From contig NZ_CP031356.1 in NCBI RefSeq assembly GCF_003355475.1, positions 372,001 through 436,000 of the forward strand: DNA of 64,000 nucleotides, given 5' to 3'. The DNA comes from Brachybacterium saurashtrense. GTDB lineage: Bacteria; Actinomycetota; Actinomycetes; Actinomycetales; Dermabacteraceae. Below, in pieces: positions 36,637-46,748 of the stretch. The position numbers and the translations under genes are program-made. Position 1 is the stretch's first letter, and every line of letters begins with the position of its first letter. The notes below the pieces were generated by a model. The model made no database searches. It saw nothing but the letters and a program-made list of their open reading frames with translations, and was not told where the DNA came from.

Positions 36637-39132
36637 TCAGCCCTCGTAGCCCGGGAGGCAGGACTTCAGCGGATCCTGCTCGATCTCCGGGGCGGAGGAC
36701 TCCTCCTCGCCGTCGGCCCCGTCCTCGGCGGGCGAGCTGGAGCTCTCCTCCTCGGGGGCGGAGCTCTCCTCCTCCTGCGGATCCTCGGCCTCGGACTCCT
36801 CCTCAGGGGCGGCGCCCGTCTCCGCCGGCTCGGTGGAGCCCGGCTCGGTCTCGCCCACCACCGACTCGGGTTCGTCGCGCGTCATGGAGTCCGCGATCGA
36901 GGCCTGCACCCATTCCTCGAGGTACTCGAAATCGGGGTTGCCGGAGTAGGTGACGTCCTGCGTGATCGGGTACGAGGTGAAGCCGCCGTCCTTGATCCGC
37001 AGCGCGAGCTCCACGAACGCGTCGAGGTCCGAGACCGGGATGTCGGTGACGATGTTGTCCTCGGTGGCGGTGACCAGGCGCGGGATGGAGAGCGCGAGCG
37101 TGGTGGGATCGGCCTCCTCGGAGACGGCACGCACGATCCTCTGCTGGCGGCACATGCGGTTGAAGTCGTTGGAGCCCTCGCGGGACCGGGCGTACCACAG
37201 GGCGTGGAACCCGTCGAGCTTCTGCGCCCCGGGCTCGATGTACCCCTCGACCTCGCTGGCGCCGCCCCCGATCGGGATCCGCCGCTCCACCACCAGGTCC
37301 ACCCCGCCGATCGCGTCGACCATGTCCTGGAAGCCCTGCAGGTTCACCATCGCGTAGTAGTCGGTCTCCAGCCCCAGGGTCTCCTCCACGGCCCAGCGGG
37401 TCGCGGTCAGACCCGGCTCGGGATCGCCGGGGAACAGGTCCGGGCGGTCCTCCGCCCAGGTCCACACGGCGTTGATGAGGTCCTGGTTCGGCCCGAAGTA
37501 GTCGAAGCCGTCCGGGAACACCTCCGCCGCGGCGGTGCCCTCGGGGAACTCCACCTTCTCGAGGTTGCGGGGGATGGAGAACAGGGCGGTCTGGCCGGTG
37601 GCGGTGTCGATCGAGGCGACCATGATGGTGTCCGGCCGGGTGCCGGTGCGGTCGGCGCCGGCGTCCTGCCCCAGCAACATGATGTTCAGTCGCTCGGTGT
37701 CCGCCCACGGGTCCTCGCCGCCGGAGAACGGATGGGAGCTGCCGTCCCCGCCGCCGAACACCGACTCCGAGCCCATCAGGCGCTGCAGCGCCCACAGCGA
37801 CTGGACGCCGCGGCCGAAGGGCACCGCGATCGCCACCACCATCAGCGCGGCCAGGCCCAGCGCGAGGTAGCGCTTGGCCCCCGCGAGGCGCTCGCGGGTG
37901 GAGTGGGCGAGGTTCGCGAGCACGATCTGCAGGCCCCACAGCACGCCCACCACGGCCACGGCGATCATCGCGCCGATCAGCACGCCGCGCCGGGTGGCGA
38001 GCATCGCGCCGGTGCGCAGCGGGTCGCCGAACAGCAGGAAGGCCGCCGCGCCGAGCACGGCCAGCAGCAGGAGCACCAGGATCGCCGCGCCGAGACGGCG
38101 CATCCGGGTGGTGAGAAGGCCGGAGCCGGGCAGCAGGGAGGTGAGCACGGTCCATCCCGCGACCCGCGGCAGCGAACCCTCGCCCTGCGGGCTGCGCCCG
38201 CCCGCGCCCGCGCCGGCGGCGGCCGCGGCGGTGGGCGAGGCAGCGGCGGCAGCGGGGGAGACCCTGGCGCCGGGCGAGGACGTGGCGCCGGGCGAGGCCG
38301 TGGTGGCGCGCGGGAAGGACCTGGCGGCGGAGGGAGGGGCGCTCGCGGCGGCAGGAGCGGGCTCGCGGCCGGCGGGCGACGCCTCCTGCGCGGTGCCCGG
38401 GCCGGTGCCCGCGTCGACGGCCGCGGCGCCGGCCGGGGGCGCCAGCGGTGCGTCCTCGTGCTCCTGGATCGCCCACAGGTCCGTCGCGGTGGTCGGCTCC
38501 GCGGGCGCCGCCCGGCGGCGACCGCGGGAGGGGGACGTGGACGGTGAGCCGGCGGACAGCGCCGACTCGGCGGCGAGCCCGGCGGACTCCGCGGAGGCTC
38601 CGGTGTCGGGGGACCAGGCATCGCCGTCGGCCCCGGCGGAGGCTGCGGACCCTGCGGAGCCTGCGGACCAGGCGTCGTCGGCGGACCGGGCCGAGGCCCC
38701 GGCCCCTCCCGGGGCGTCGGGCAGCTGCTCCAGCGGGAACGCGGCGCGGCGGCCGCGGCGACGGGGCCGCTCGGCGTGCGGGGACTCCTCGCGGTGCGGG
38801 GTGTGCTCGGCGCGCGCGGACCCCGCCGCCGGCGAGGCCTGGTCCCGCTCCGGGGCGGGCGTCGGCGCGGCCTCGGCGGGGGACGGGGCCGCGGCGCGAC
38901 CGCCGGTGGGTGCGACGGACGGGCCGTCGGTGGGCTCCTCGCTCGTCGACGGGGACTCCACGGGCCCGGAACCGATCCAGGTGCGCCGCTCGTGCGAGGT
39001 GCCGAACGCGGCGTCGCGATTGCGGCGCGCCTGGTCATCCGGGAGGGGCGGGGACTGCGGGCGTCGGGCCGGGTGGCGGTGTCTGCCGGACCGACGGCGC
39101 CTGCGGGAAGAGTCCGAGGAGGGATCCGTCAT
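36637..39132 (-). CDS. large LytR-CpsA-Psr (LCP) family transferase
   Basis: An 831-residue LCP protein, more than twice the family norm. Residues 1-340 are a cytosolic low-complexity Ala/Ser/Pro/Arg region, 344-445 hold three or so membrane segments, and the LCP domain spans about 484-667 with LLGQDAGADRTGTRPDT, FSIPRNLEKV, INAVWTW and WYARSREGSNDFNRMCRQQ. After a VTYSGNPDFEYL segment, the last 80 residues are acidic Glu/Ser repeats. LCP enzymes attach polymers such as teichoic acid or polysaccharide to peptidoglycan. TAGGAT at 39140-39145 lies seven bases before the chosen ATG; an upstream ATG at 39141 overlaps that hexamer. Confidence 0.88.
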   Translation of the reverse strand: MTDPSSDSSRRRRRSGRHRHPARRPQSPPLPDDQARRNRDAAFGTSHERRTWIGSGPVESPSTSEEPTDGPSVAPTGGRAAAPSPAEAAPTPAPERDQASPAAGSARAEHTPHREESPHAERPRRRGRRAAFPLEQLPDAPGGAGASARSADDAWSAGSAGSAASAGADGDAWSPDTGASAESAGLAAESALSAGSPSTSPSRGRRRAAPAEPTTATDLWAIQEHEDAPLAPPAGAAAVDAGTGPGTAQEASPAGREPAPAAASAPPSAARSFPRATTASPGATSSPGARVSPAAAAASPTAAAAAGAGAGGRSPQGEGSLPRVAGWTVLTSLLPGSGLLTTRMRRLGAAILVLLLLAVLGAAAFLLFGDPLRTGAMLATRRGVLIGAMIAVAVVGVLWGLQIVLANLAHSTRERLAGAKRYLALGLAALMVVAIAVPFGRGVQSLWALQRLMGSESVFGGGDGSSHPFSGGEDPWADTERLNIMLLGQDAGADRTGTRPDTIMVASIDTATGQTALFSIPRNLEKVEFPEGTAAAEVFPDGFDYFGPNQDLINAVWTWAEDRPDLFPGDPEPGLTATRWAVEETLGLETDYYAMVNLQGFQDMVDAIGGVDLVVERRIPIGGGASEVEGYIEPGAQKLDGFHALWYARSREGSNDFNRMCRQQRIVRAVSEEADPTTLALSIPRLVTATEDNIVTDIPVSDLDAFVELALRIKDGGFTSYPITQDVTYSGNPDFEYLEEWVQASIADSMTRDEPESVVGETEPGSTEPAETGAAPEEESEAEDPQEEESSAPEEESSSSPAEDGADGEEESSAPEIEQDPLKSCLPGYEG

Positions 39133-39199
39133 GGAGGCCATCCTAGAATCCTGCACCGCGTGCAGGAGCGCGCCGCCTGTGCGGGTGTCGTGGAGGTGA

Positions 39200-40687
<1,488 letters not shown>

Positions 40688-40696
40688 GGATCCGGC

Positions 40697-40730
40697 CCGG
40701 CCGCGGCGCGTGGACCCGCGCCGCGGCCGG
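40697..40730 (+). terminator. guaB1 terminator fused to the galE promoter
   Basis: A perfect 14-bp stem with a TGGACC loop. The galE -10 element TAGGCT starts at 40731, the very next base, so terminator and promoter share DNA. Confidence 0.75.
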
Positions 40731-40743
40731 TAGGCTGAGCGGC

Positions 40744-41742
40744 ATGACGACTCTCGTGATCGGTGGCGCAGGATACATCGGATCGCACGTGGTGCGACTC
40801 CTCCTCGAGCAGGGGCAGAAAGTGGTGGTGGTCGACGACCTCTCCACCGGGCTGCGGCAGCGCACGGAGGGCGCCGAGCTGGTCGAGCTCGACGTGACGC
40901 TGCCGGAGGCGCGCGAGCGGCTCGCCTTCCACATGCGGGCCTCGGGGGCGGATTCGGTGATCCACTTCGCCGCCCACAAGCAGGTGGGGGAGTCCGTGGC
41001 GAACCCGGAGATGTACTGGCACGACAACATCGGCGGCCTCGCGAACGTGCTCTCCGCCTGTGCGAGCGCCGAGGTGCGCGACGTGGTGTTCTCCTCCTCC
41101 GCCGCGGTGTACGGCGTGCCGGACGTGGACCTCGTCACCGAGGACCTCGCCCCGCAGCCGATCAACCCCTACGGTGCCACCAAGTACGTGGGGGAGTGGA
41201 TGCTGGCCGACGCCGAGCACGCCCACGGCCTGCGCACCGTCGCGCTGCGCTACTTCAACGTCGCGGGCGCCGGCTGGCCCGAGCTCGCGGACACCGCGGT
41301 GATGAACCTGGTGCCGATCGTGCTGGACCGCCTCGAGAAGGGGCTCGCGCCGGTCGTCTTCGGCGACGACTACGACACGCCCGACGGCACCTGCATTCGC
41401 GACTACGTGCACGTCCTCGACCTCGCCCACGCCCATGTGGCCGCGCTCGACTACCTCCGCGGGGAGGAGCGGCCCCACCGCACCTTCAACGTCGGGACCG
41501 GGGAGGGCTCCAGCGTGCTCGAGGTGATCGACGCGATCGCCCGCGCCAAGGGCATCGACATCACCCCGGATCACGGTCCCCGCCGGGCCGGCGACCCGGC
41601 ACGTCTGGTGTGCTCCGGCGACCGCATCACCGCCACCCTCGGCTGGAAGTCGGAGCACGGGCTGGACGACATCGTCCGCTCCGCCGTGGAGGCCCGCACC
41701 GCGACGCTCGCGCCCGACGCGGACGCCTACCCCGAGAGCTGA
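40744..41742 (+). CDS. galE: UDP-glucose 4-epimerase
   Basis: A 332-residue short-chain dehydrogenase-type epimerase. NAD-binding GGAGYIGSHVV is at residues 7-17, VDDLSTG follows, the catalytic Ser sits in FSSSAAVYG and Tyr/Lys in NPYGATKYVGE, and GTCIRDYVHVLDLA is the GalE C-terminal signature. It interconverts UDP-glucose and UDP-galactose for cell-wall polymers. TAGGCT at 40731-40736 lies seven bases before the ATG, so translation is probably leaderless. Confidence 0.94.
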   Translation: MTTLVIGGAGYIGSHVVRLLLEQGQKVVVVDDLSTGLRQRTEGAELVELDVTLPEARERLAFHMRASGADSVIHFAAHKQVGESVANPEMYWHDNIGGLANVLSACASAEVRDVVFSSSAAVYGVPDVDLVTEDLAPQPINPYGATKYVGEWMLADAEHAHGLRTVALRYFNVAGAGWPELADTAVMNLVPIVLDRLEKGLAPVVFGDDYDTPDGTCIRDYVHVLDLAHAHVAALDYLRGEERPHRTFNVGTGEGSSVLEVIDAIARAKGIDITPDHGPRRAGDPARLVCSGDRITATLGWKSEHGLDDIVRSAVEARTATLAPDADAYPES

Positions 41743-41785
41743 GCGCCGCGGCCGGGGCGGGCCCGCGCCCGCCCCGGACCACGAC

Positions 41786-41811
41786 CGCCCCCTCCCGCAC
41801 GGAAGGGGGCG
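41786..41811. terminator. probable terminator between galE and ilvA
   Basis: An 8-bp stem CGCCCCCT/AGGGGGCG with a 10-nt loop between convergent genes. Confidence 0.5.
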
Positions 41812-41836
41812 CGTCGACGTGCGGGGCGGCGGACGC

Positions 41837-43150
41837 TCAGGTGAGGTAGCGGTAGATCGGGTTCTCCGGATCCACCCGCTCGATCTCCATGTTGGAGGCG
41901 GCCATGCGGGCCATCAGCGGCTCGAGGTCCTCGCGGGCACCGATCTCCAGCCCCACCAGCGCCGGGCCCTCCTCGCGGTTGTTGCGCTTGATGTAGTCGA
42001 ACAGCACGATGTCGTCGTCCGGACCCAGCACCCGATCCAGGAAGCGGCGCAGCGCCCCGGGCTCCTGCGGGAAGGTCACCAGGAAGTAGTGCTTGAGCCC
42101 CTCGTGCACGAGGGACCGCTCCACGATCTCGTTGTAGCGCGAGACGTCGTTGTTGCCGCCGGAGACCACCACGACCACGTCCCCGGTCTCCTCCCCGGGA
42201 TCGGCCGCCTCGCGCCCCGCCCGGCCCAGGTGATCGATGATCCCGGTGGCGACCGCGGTCGCCGCGAGCGCCCCGGCCGGCTCGGCGATGATCCCCTCGA
42301 CCTGGTACAGCGCCAGCATCTGGGTGCACACGGCGCCCTCGTCGACCGCGACCAGCTCGGGCGCGATCGCCTGCGCCATCCGCAGCGGGCCGGCGCCCAC
42401 GCGGCGCACCGCGGCGCCGTCCACGAAGCGGTCCATCTCGTGGAGGGTCACCGGGCGTCCCGCGCGCACCGCCGCGGCCATCGAGACGGCGCCCGCCGGC
42501 TCCACGCCTACGATCCGGGTGGCGGGGCTGCGCTCGCGCAGCCAGGCGCCGCATCCGCCGAGCAGGCCGCCGCCGCCCACGGGGAGCACCATCGTGCCCA
42601 GCTCGCGGCCGTGCTCGCTGCGCAGCTGCTCCGCGGCCTCGAGCGCGACCGTGCCCTGGCCGGCCATGATCGTGGGATGGTCGAAGGGCGGCACCTGGGT
42701 GGCGCCGGTGCGCTCGGCGTCGTCGGCCGCGGCCTCGGCGGCGTCGTCGAAGGTGTCCCCGATGAGGACGAGCTCGACGAGATCGCCGCCGATCGCGGTG
42801 ATCCGTTCGCGCTTCTGCCGCGGGGTGGTGCCGGGCACGTAGATCCGCCCGTGCACGCCGAGGGTGCGGCACGCCTGGGCCACGCCCTGGGCGTGGTTCC
42901 CGGCGCTGGCCGCGACCACGCCGGCCTCCCGCGCCTCGGGCGGCAGGGAGTCCAGGAACAGGTGCGCGCCGCGGAGCTTGTAGGAGCGCACCGACTGGAG
43001 ATCCTCGCGCTTGAGCCAGACGGGCACGCCGGCCAGCGCGCTCAGCCGCTCGCTGTGCTCCAACGGCGTGCGCCGCAGCACCGGGGCGAGCCGTTCCGCG
43101 GCCGCCTCGACCTGCGGGGCGCGCACGGGGAGATCGCTGCGATCCGTCAT
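41837..43150 (-). CDS. ilvA: threonine ammonia-lyase
   Basis: A 437-residue PLP enzyme converting threonine to 2-oxobutanoate for isoleucine synthesis. [10 protein letters not shown] holds the PLP Lys near residue 56, [11 protein letters not shown] binds the substrate carboxylate, and [12 protein letters not shown] is the phosphate loop. The last 90 residues ([27 protein letters not shown]) form a single ACT-like regulatory domain, so isoleucine feedback is likely. The start ATG overlaps the ispF stop (ATGA), which places it last in a PTS IIB-ispF-ilvA operon. Confidence 0.93.
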   Translation of the reverse strand: MTDRSDLPVRAPQVEAAAERLAPVLRRTPLEHSERLSALAGVPVWLKREDLQSVRSYKLRGAHLFLDSLPPEAREAGVVAASAGNHAQGVAQACRTLGVHGRIYVPGTTPRQKRERITAIGGDLVELVLIGDTFDDAAEAAADDAERTGATQVPPFDHPTIMAGQGTVALEAAEQLRSEHGRELGTMVLPVGGGGLLGGCGAWLRERSPATRIVGVEPAGAVSMAAAVRAGRPVTLHEMDRFVDGAAVRRVGAGPLRMAQAIAPELVAVDEGAVCTQMLALYQVEGIIAEPAGALAATAVATGIIDHLGRAGREAADPGEETGDVVVVVSGGNNDVSRYNEIVERSLVHEGLKHYFLVTFPQEPGALRRFLDRVLGPDDDIVLFDYIKRNNREEGPALVGLEIGAREDLEPLMARMAASNMEIERVDPENPIYRYLT

Positions 43151-43656
43151 GCCTGCGCCTCCGGGGCCGGCAGCAGCAGGGCGGTGGCCATCGCGGCCAC
43201 GCCCTCGCCGCGCCCGGTGAGGCCGAGCGCGTCGGTGGTGCTGCCGGAGACCGACACCGGCGCCCCGGCGGCCTCGCTCATCGCCCGGCGGGCCTCGTCC
43301 CGGCGCCGCGAGAGGCGGGGTCGATTGCCGATCACCTGCACGGACACGTTGCCGATGGTGAAGCCGGCCTCCCGCACCCGCCGGGCCGCCTCGGCCAGCA
43401 GCCGGGCGCCGGAGGCCCCGGCCCACTCGGGTCGGTCCACCCCGAAGTGGGAGCCCAGGTCCCCGAGGTCCGCGGCCGAGAACAGGGCGTCGCAGGCGGC
43501 GTGGCACGCCACGTCGGCGTCCGAGTGGCCGGCCAGCCCCGGCTCGCCCGGCCACAGCAGCCCCGCCACCCAGAGCTCGCGCCCGGCCTCCGCCGGGGCG
43601 AAGGCGTGCACGTCCACGCCGCACCCGATGCGGGGGAGCGGCGCGCCCCCGCTCAT
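43147..43656 (-). CDS. ispF: 2-C-methyl-D-erythritol 2,4-cyclodiphosphate synthase
   Basis: A 169-residue MEP-pathway enzyme. [12 protein letters not shown] carries zinc ligands Asp15 and His17, [14 protein letters not shown] carries the third near residue 44, and [20 protein letters not shown] is the C-terminal signature. It cyclises CDP-methylerythritol phosphate. The ATG overlaps the PTS IIB stop and the TGA overlaps the ilvA ATG, so all three are translationally coupled. Confidence 0.95.
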   Translation of the reverse strand: MSGGAPLPRIGCGVDVHAFAPAEAGRELWVAGLLWPGEPGLAGHSDADVACHAACDALFSAADLGDLGSHFGVDRPEWAGASGARLLAEAARRVREAGFTIGNVSVQVIGNRPRLSRRRDEARRAMSEAAGAPVSVSGSTTDALGLTGRGEGVAAMATALLLPAPEAQA

Positions 43657-43964
43657 CGCCGGGGCTCCCCGCCCTCGTCGGCGTCGAGGCGTGCGAGCAG
43701 CCGGTCGATGTCGTCGAAGGTGACGGCGGCGCTGGTGCCCAGCAGCAGCGGCATGCCGGAGACCTGCGGGATGCCGAGCGCGTCCGGCAGGTCCACCGTG
43801 CTGACCACCAGATCGGCCCGGAAGTCGGGGGAGAGCAGGTCCATCACGGTGGCCTGCACCACATGCGCCTCACGGCCGCGGGAGGCGACGTGGTCACGCA
43901 CCTGGTCCGCGATCAGTGCGGAGGTGGCGATCCCGGCGCCGCACACGATGGCGATGGTGAGCAT
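43653..43964 (-). CDS. PTS sugar transporter subunit IIB, galactitol-like
   Basis: A 103-residue protein with the IIB phosphorylation loop at the N-terminus: [15 protein letters not shown], with Cys8 as phosphoacceptor. It resembles GatB/SgcB-type IIB proteins. No IIA, IIC, EI or HPr gene is in the window, so it is either an orphan subunit working with a distant permease or a regulator. CAGGAG lies upstream of the ATG. Its stop overlaps ispF (ATGA), an odd pairing of a sugar phosphotransfer protein with isoprenoid and isoleucine genes. Confidence 0.82.
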   Translation of the reverse strand: MLTIAIVCGAGIATSALIADQVRDHVASRGREAHVVQATVMDLLSPDFRADLVVSTVDLPDALGIPQVSGMPLLLGTSAAVTFDDIDRLLARLDADEGGEPRR

Positions 43965-44102
43965 TCGTACTCCTGGCAGAGATGAGGAAGCGGAGGAGGG
44001 CCCGGGCTCCGGGCGGGAGCGCGGCGGACCGGCGGGGATCGATTCTGTCACGTCCTCGGCCGGCGGGCCACGGGAGGTCGGCGGGCGTCTACGATTGCCC
44101 GC
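43965..44102. promoter_or_regulatory. divergent promoter region PTS IIB / ispD
   Basis: A 138-bp divergent gap. Plus-strand TACGAT at 44090-44095 serves ispD. The minus-strand promoter is not obvious. No operator repeat is evident. Confidence 0.45.
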
Positions 44103-44858
44103 GTGACCCAGGCCCGCCGCTCCCGTTCCGCCCGCCTGCGCGGTCGCGCGGCCGGGATCGTGCTCGCCGGCGGCTCCGGCACCCGGGTGGGCGCCGGGAT
44201 CAACAAGGCCTTCCTGCCGCTGTCGGGCCGCAGCATCGCCGCCTGGGGGCTGAACACCCTCGCCTCCGTCGAGGGCGTGGGGCTGCTGGTGTTCGTGGTG
44301 CGTCCGGACGATCTCGAGCACGCCCGCTTCGTCGAGGCCCGCGAGACCGACGGCCCGCTCGAGATCATCGTGGGCGGCGAGACCCGTCAGGAGTCCGAGC
44401 TGGCCGCGCTGCGGCACCTCGCCGATCGCATCGACAGCGGCGCCGTGGACACCGTGCTCATCCACGACGCGGCCCGCCCGCTGGTCTCCCACGGGCTGGC
44501 CTCCGCGGTGCTGCACGCCGCCCGGGAGAACGGCGGCGCCGTGCCCGGCATCCCCGCCGCGGACATCGCGGCGGCGGGCCCCGGGCAGTCGCTGCGCGAG
44601 GGCCCCGACGGCCGACGGGCCCCGCTGGTGCGCGTCCAGACCCCGCAGGGATTCCATGCCGCGACGATCCTCGACGCCTACGAGGCCGCGGCGCGGGACG
44701 GCTTCTCCGGCACGGACACGGCCTCCTGCGCCGAGGAGTACACCGACCTCCCGGTCACCTGGGTGCGGGGCGAGGAGACGAACTTCAAGATCACCTACGC
44801 GCAGGATCTCCTCCTGGCCCAGGACGTGGTGAGCGCGCTAGGTTTGAGGTCTGGGTGA
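44103..44858 (+). CDS. ispD: 2-C-methyl-D-erythritol 4-phosphate cytidylyltransferase
   Basis: A 251-residue IspD with an intact nucleotide site: GIVLAGGSGTRVG, then INKAFLPLSGRSI with the conserved Lys, a VVRPDDL strand, the LIHDAARPLVS motif, and VQTPQGFHAATILDAY with TDTASCAEEYT. It makes CDP-methylerythritol for IspE/IspF. It is divergent from the ispF operon rather than next to carD, where a degenerate IspD-like gene sits. TACGAT at 44090-44095 lies seven bases before the GTG. Confidence 0.92.
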   Translation: MTQARRSRSARLRGRAAGIVLAGGSGTRVGAGINKAFLPLSGRSIAAWGLNTLASVEGVGLLVFVVRPDDLEHARFVEARETDGPLEIIVGGETRQESELAALRHLADRIDSGAVDTVLIHDAARPLVSHGLASAVLHAARENGGAVPGIPAADIAAAGPGQSLREGPDGRRAPLVRVQTPQGFHAATILDAYEAAARDGFSGTDTASCAEEYTDLPVTWVRGEETNFKITYAQDLLLAQDVVSALGLRSG

Positions 44859-44868
44859 GGAGGAGACG

Positions 44869-45180
44869 ATGAGCGTCGAGGAGAGCTTCCTGCGCTGCAC
44901 CGCCTGCGAGCAGGAGGCCGAGCACGTGGTGGTGTACGCGGGGCGGTTCGTCACGCAGATCCAGTGCGCCGGCTGCGGTGCCGTCACCCGACTCGACGTC
45001 TCCGAGGCGTACCTGCCGGATCTGCGTCAGCGGATCTCCAGCAAGCCGCGCCGCCTGATGCGCCGTCTGCGCCGCGACCCCGGAGAACTGGCCACCACCC
45101 TGCCCTCGCGCACCCTGTCCAAGCCGGGGCGCATGGCGGACGAGTTCCGGGCGGTGTGGCGCAGCCGCCGCGAGCGGTGA
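44869..45180 (+). CDS. zinc-ribbon protein of unknown function
   Basis: A 103-residue protein with two CxxC knuckles, RCTACE at residues 9-14 and QCAGCG at 32-37, spaced like a zinc ribbon. A very basic second half follows (KPRRLMRRLRRDP, VWRSRRER), suggesting nucleic-acid binding, which is inference. GGAGGAG precedes the ATG. It lies ten bases after ispD and is probably co-transcribed. No family recognised. Confidence 0.7.
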   Translation: MSVEESFLRCTACEQEAEHVVVYAGRFVTQIQCAGCGAVTRLDVSEAYLPDLRQRISSKPRRLMRRLRRDPGELATTLPSRTLSKPGRMADEFRAVWRSRRER

Positions 45181-45195
45181 GCGCTCCCGCGCGAC

Positions 45196-45951
45196 TCAGC
45201 CGCGGCGTGCGAGGCCGTGGCGGTGCGAGGTGTCCCGCGCCAGGCCCAGCGAGATCTGCGCCTGCCACAGGCTGAGCCGGTCCACCACCGCGAACCCGGC
45301 ATGGGAGCCGGGCACCGTGCGCACCGCGGCGCCGACCTCGAGCGCGGCGTGGATCTCGTCGAAGCCGGCCGCCCGGGCCGGCCCGCGCCCCTGCGGCGCG
45401 GTGGGAGCCCCTGCGGCGCGGTGGGCGTCCAGCAGCCGTCCGAGCAGTGCGCGGCGCAGCAGCCGGGGACTCTGCAGGCCCGCCAGGGTGGTGCGGTCGA
45501 TGTTGCGCAGCCCCTCGGGGCGCACCTCCTTGACCGAGTCGGTGAGCGCCACCACCGGCACCACCGCGTCCACCTCCGGGGCGAGGGCGTCCAGCACGTC
45601 GTGGACCGTCTGCGCCGGGGTGAGCGCCCGCTCGGCGTCGTGCACCAGCAGCAGCTCCTCCTCGGCGTGCTCGAGGGCCAGGCGCAGCGCCGCGGCGCGG
45701 TCCTCGGCCGTCAGCACGGTGCACCGGCCCTCCAGCACCGCGCGGAGCTGCCCGGCCGCCTGGGCGTGCGCGATCACCAGGGGCTCCGGCAGTCCGGCGC
45801 CGAGGAGCGTGGTCCGGAGGCGCTCGATGAGGCGGGAGCCTCCCAGCCGCTCGAGGCACGGGCTGCCCGCGTCGCGCGAGAGGCCGGCGGCGGGCGGGGA
45901 CAGCGCGAGGACCACCGGGCGGACGGCGGCCCGCGAGGGGGCGGAGCTCAC
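45196..45951 (-). CDS. degenerate IspD-like protein (predicted inactive)
   Basis: A 251-residue paralogue of IspD. The later fold elements are recognisable: LLVHDAERALTP, VVPVVALTDSVKEV, IDRTTLAGLQSPRLLRRALL. The nucleotide-binding start that should read AxGxGxR plus a Lys is replaced by LALSPPAAGLSRDAGSPCL, so cytidylyl transfer is unlikely. It lies 13 bp after carD, exactly where actinobacteria keep ispD, while an intact ispD lies 340 bp away. The frame is open throughout, so it is maintained or only recently freed from selection. GTG start. Confidence 0.75.
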   Translation of the reverse strand: MSSAPSRAAVRPVVLALSPPAAGLSRDAGSPCLERLGGSRLIERLRTTLLGAGLPEPLVIAHAQAAGQLRAVLEGRCTVLTAEDRAAALRLALEHAEEELLLVHDAERALTPAQTVHDVLDALAPEVDAVVPVVALTDSVKEVRPEGLRNIDRTTLAGLQSPRLLRRALLGRLLDAHRAAGAPTAPQGRGPARAAGFDEIHAALEVGAAVRTVPGSHAGFAVVDRLSLWQAQISLGLARDTSHRHGLARRG

Positions 45952-45964
45952 GGGAGGGCCGGCC

Positions 45965-46447
45965 TCAGGAGGCGAGGACCTCGTCGAGGATCGACTCGGC
46001 CTCGACCTCGTCGGTCTTCTCCGCGAGCGCCAGCTCGGAGATGAGGATCTGGCGCGCCTTGGCCATCATCCGCTTCTCCCCGGCGGAGAGGCCGCGGTCC
46101 TGGTCACGGCGCCAGAGGTCGCGCACCACCTCGGCGACCTTCTTCACGTCCCCGGAGGCCAGCTTCTCGACGTTGGCCTTGTACCGACGCGACCAGTTGG
46201 TGGGCTCCTCGGTGTACGGCTGGCGCAGCACCTCGAAGACCTCGTCCAGACCCTCCTTGTCCACGACGTCGCGCACCCCGACCATGTCGACGTTGTCCGC
46301 GGGGACCTCGATCGTCAGATCGCCCTGGGCGACCTTCAGCTTGAGGTAGGTGCGGTCCTCGCCCTTGATCGTGCGGGTCTTGACCTCTTCGATGAGCGCG
46401 GCCCCGTGGTGCGGGTAGACGACGGTCTCGCCGACGGCATAGTTCAT
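45965..46447 (-). CDS. carD: RNA polymerase-binding transcription factor CarD
   Basis: A 160-residue CarD. The N-terminal RNAP-beta-binding Tudor-like domain reads [20 protein letters not shown] and [20 protein letters not shown]; the C-terminal helical DNA-binding domain includes [29 protein letters not shown] cut by a basic loop. CarD stabilises open complexes at rRNA and many other promoters. A minus-strand TAGACT at 46473-46478 and a GAAAGGGGA Shine-Dalgarno sequence precede the ATG. It is first in a unit with the IspD-like gene. Confidence 0.95.
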   Translation of the reverse strand: MNYAVGETVVYPHHGAALIEEVKTRTIKGEDRTYLKLKVAQGDLTIEVPADNVDMVGVRDVVDKEGLDEVFEVLRQPYTEEPTNWSRRYKANVEKLASGDVKKVAEVVRDLWRRDQDRGLSAGEKRMMAKARQILISELALAEKTDEVEAESILDEVLAS

Positions 46448-46748
46448 GTGGTGGGTCCCCTTTCCGCGGGCCAGTCTATCACCGAGGGGGCGTGGTAAAA
46501 TGCGCGCCCACCTGGACGGTCGTCCCGTCGGGGAGGCGCGCCCCCGGGCTCCTGCCCTCCCGCGCGGACCGGGGCGGCACCCCGCGGGAGCCGCGGGCCG
46601 CCCCGGGGCGAGGGTGCTGCGCACGCCGGGCGCGACGAGCGCGTCACGCCTGGCCGCACCGGCGCGGCGAGGGGCTCTCGGTGAGGTACCCTGTGGGGGC
46701 CGTTCCAGTACGTCCTCGCCGCTCAGCGGCACCGAACAGGAGTCCCCC
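46448..46748. promoter_or_regulatory. divergent carD / LpqE-like promoter region
   Basis: About 300 bp without a convincing gene. The carD -10 is at 46473-46478 (minus). On the plus strand TAAAAT at 46496-46501 is the most AT-rich -10-like hexamer in the window, immediately followed by a G+C-rich inverted repeat (46502-46508 with 46535-46541, plus an inner 5-bp stem). A second plus-strand TACCCT near 46686 would give the lipoprotein gene a leader of about 50 nt. Confidence 0.5.

Noticed and set aside
46500-46748. In-frame ATG at 46500 as the start of the LpqE-like lipoprotein
   Set aside because: It would bury the signal peptide and lipobox about 85 residues inside the protein and has no ribosome-binding site.
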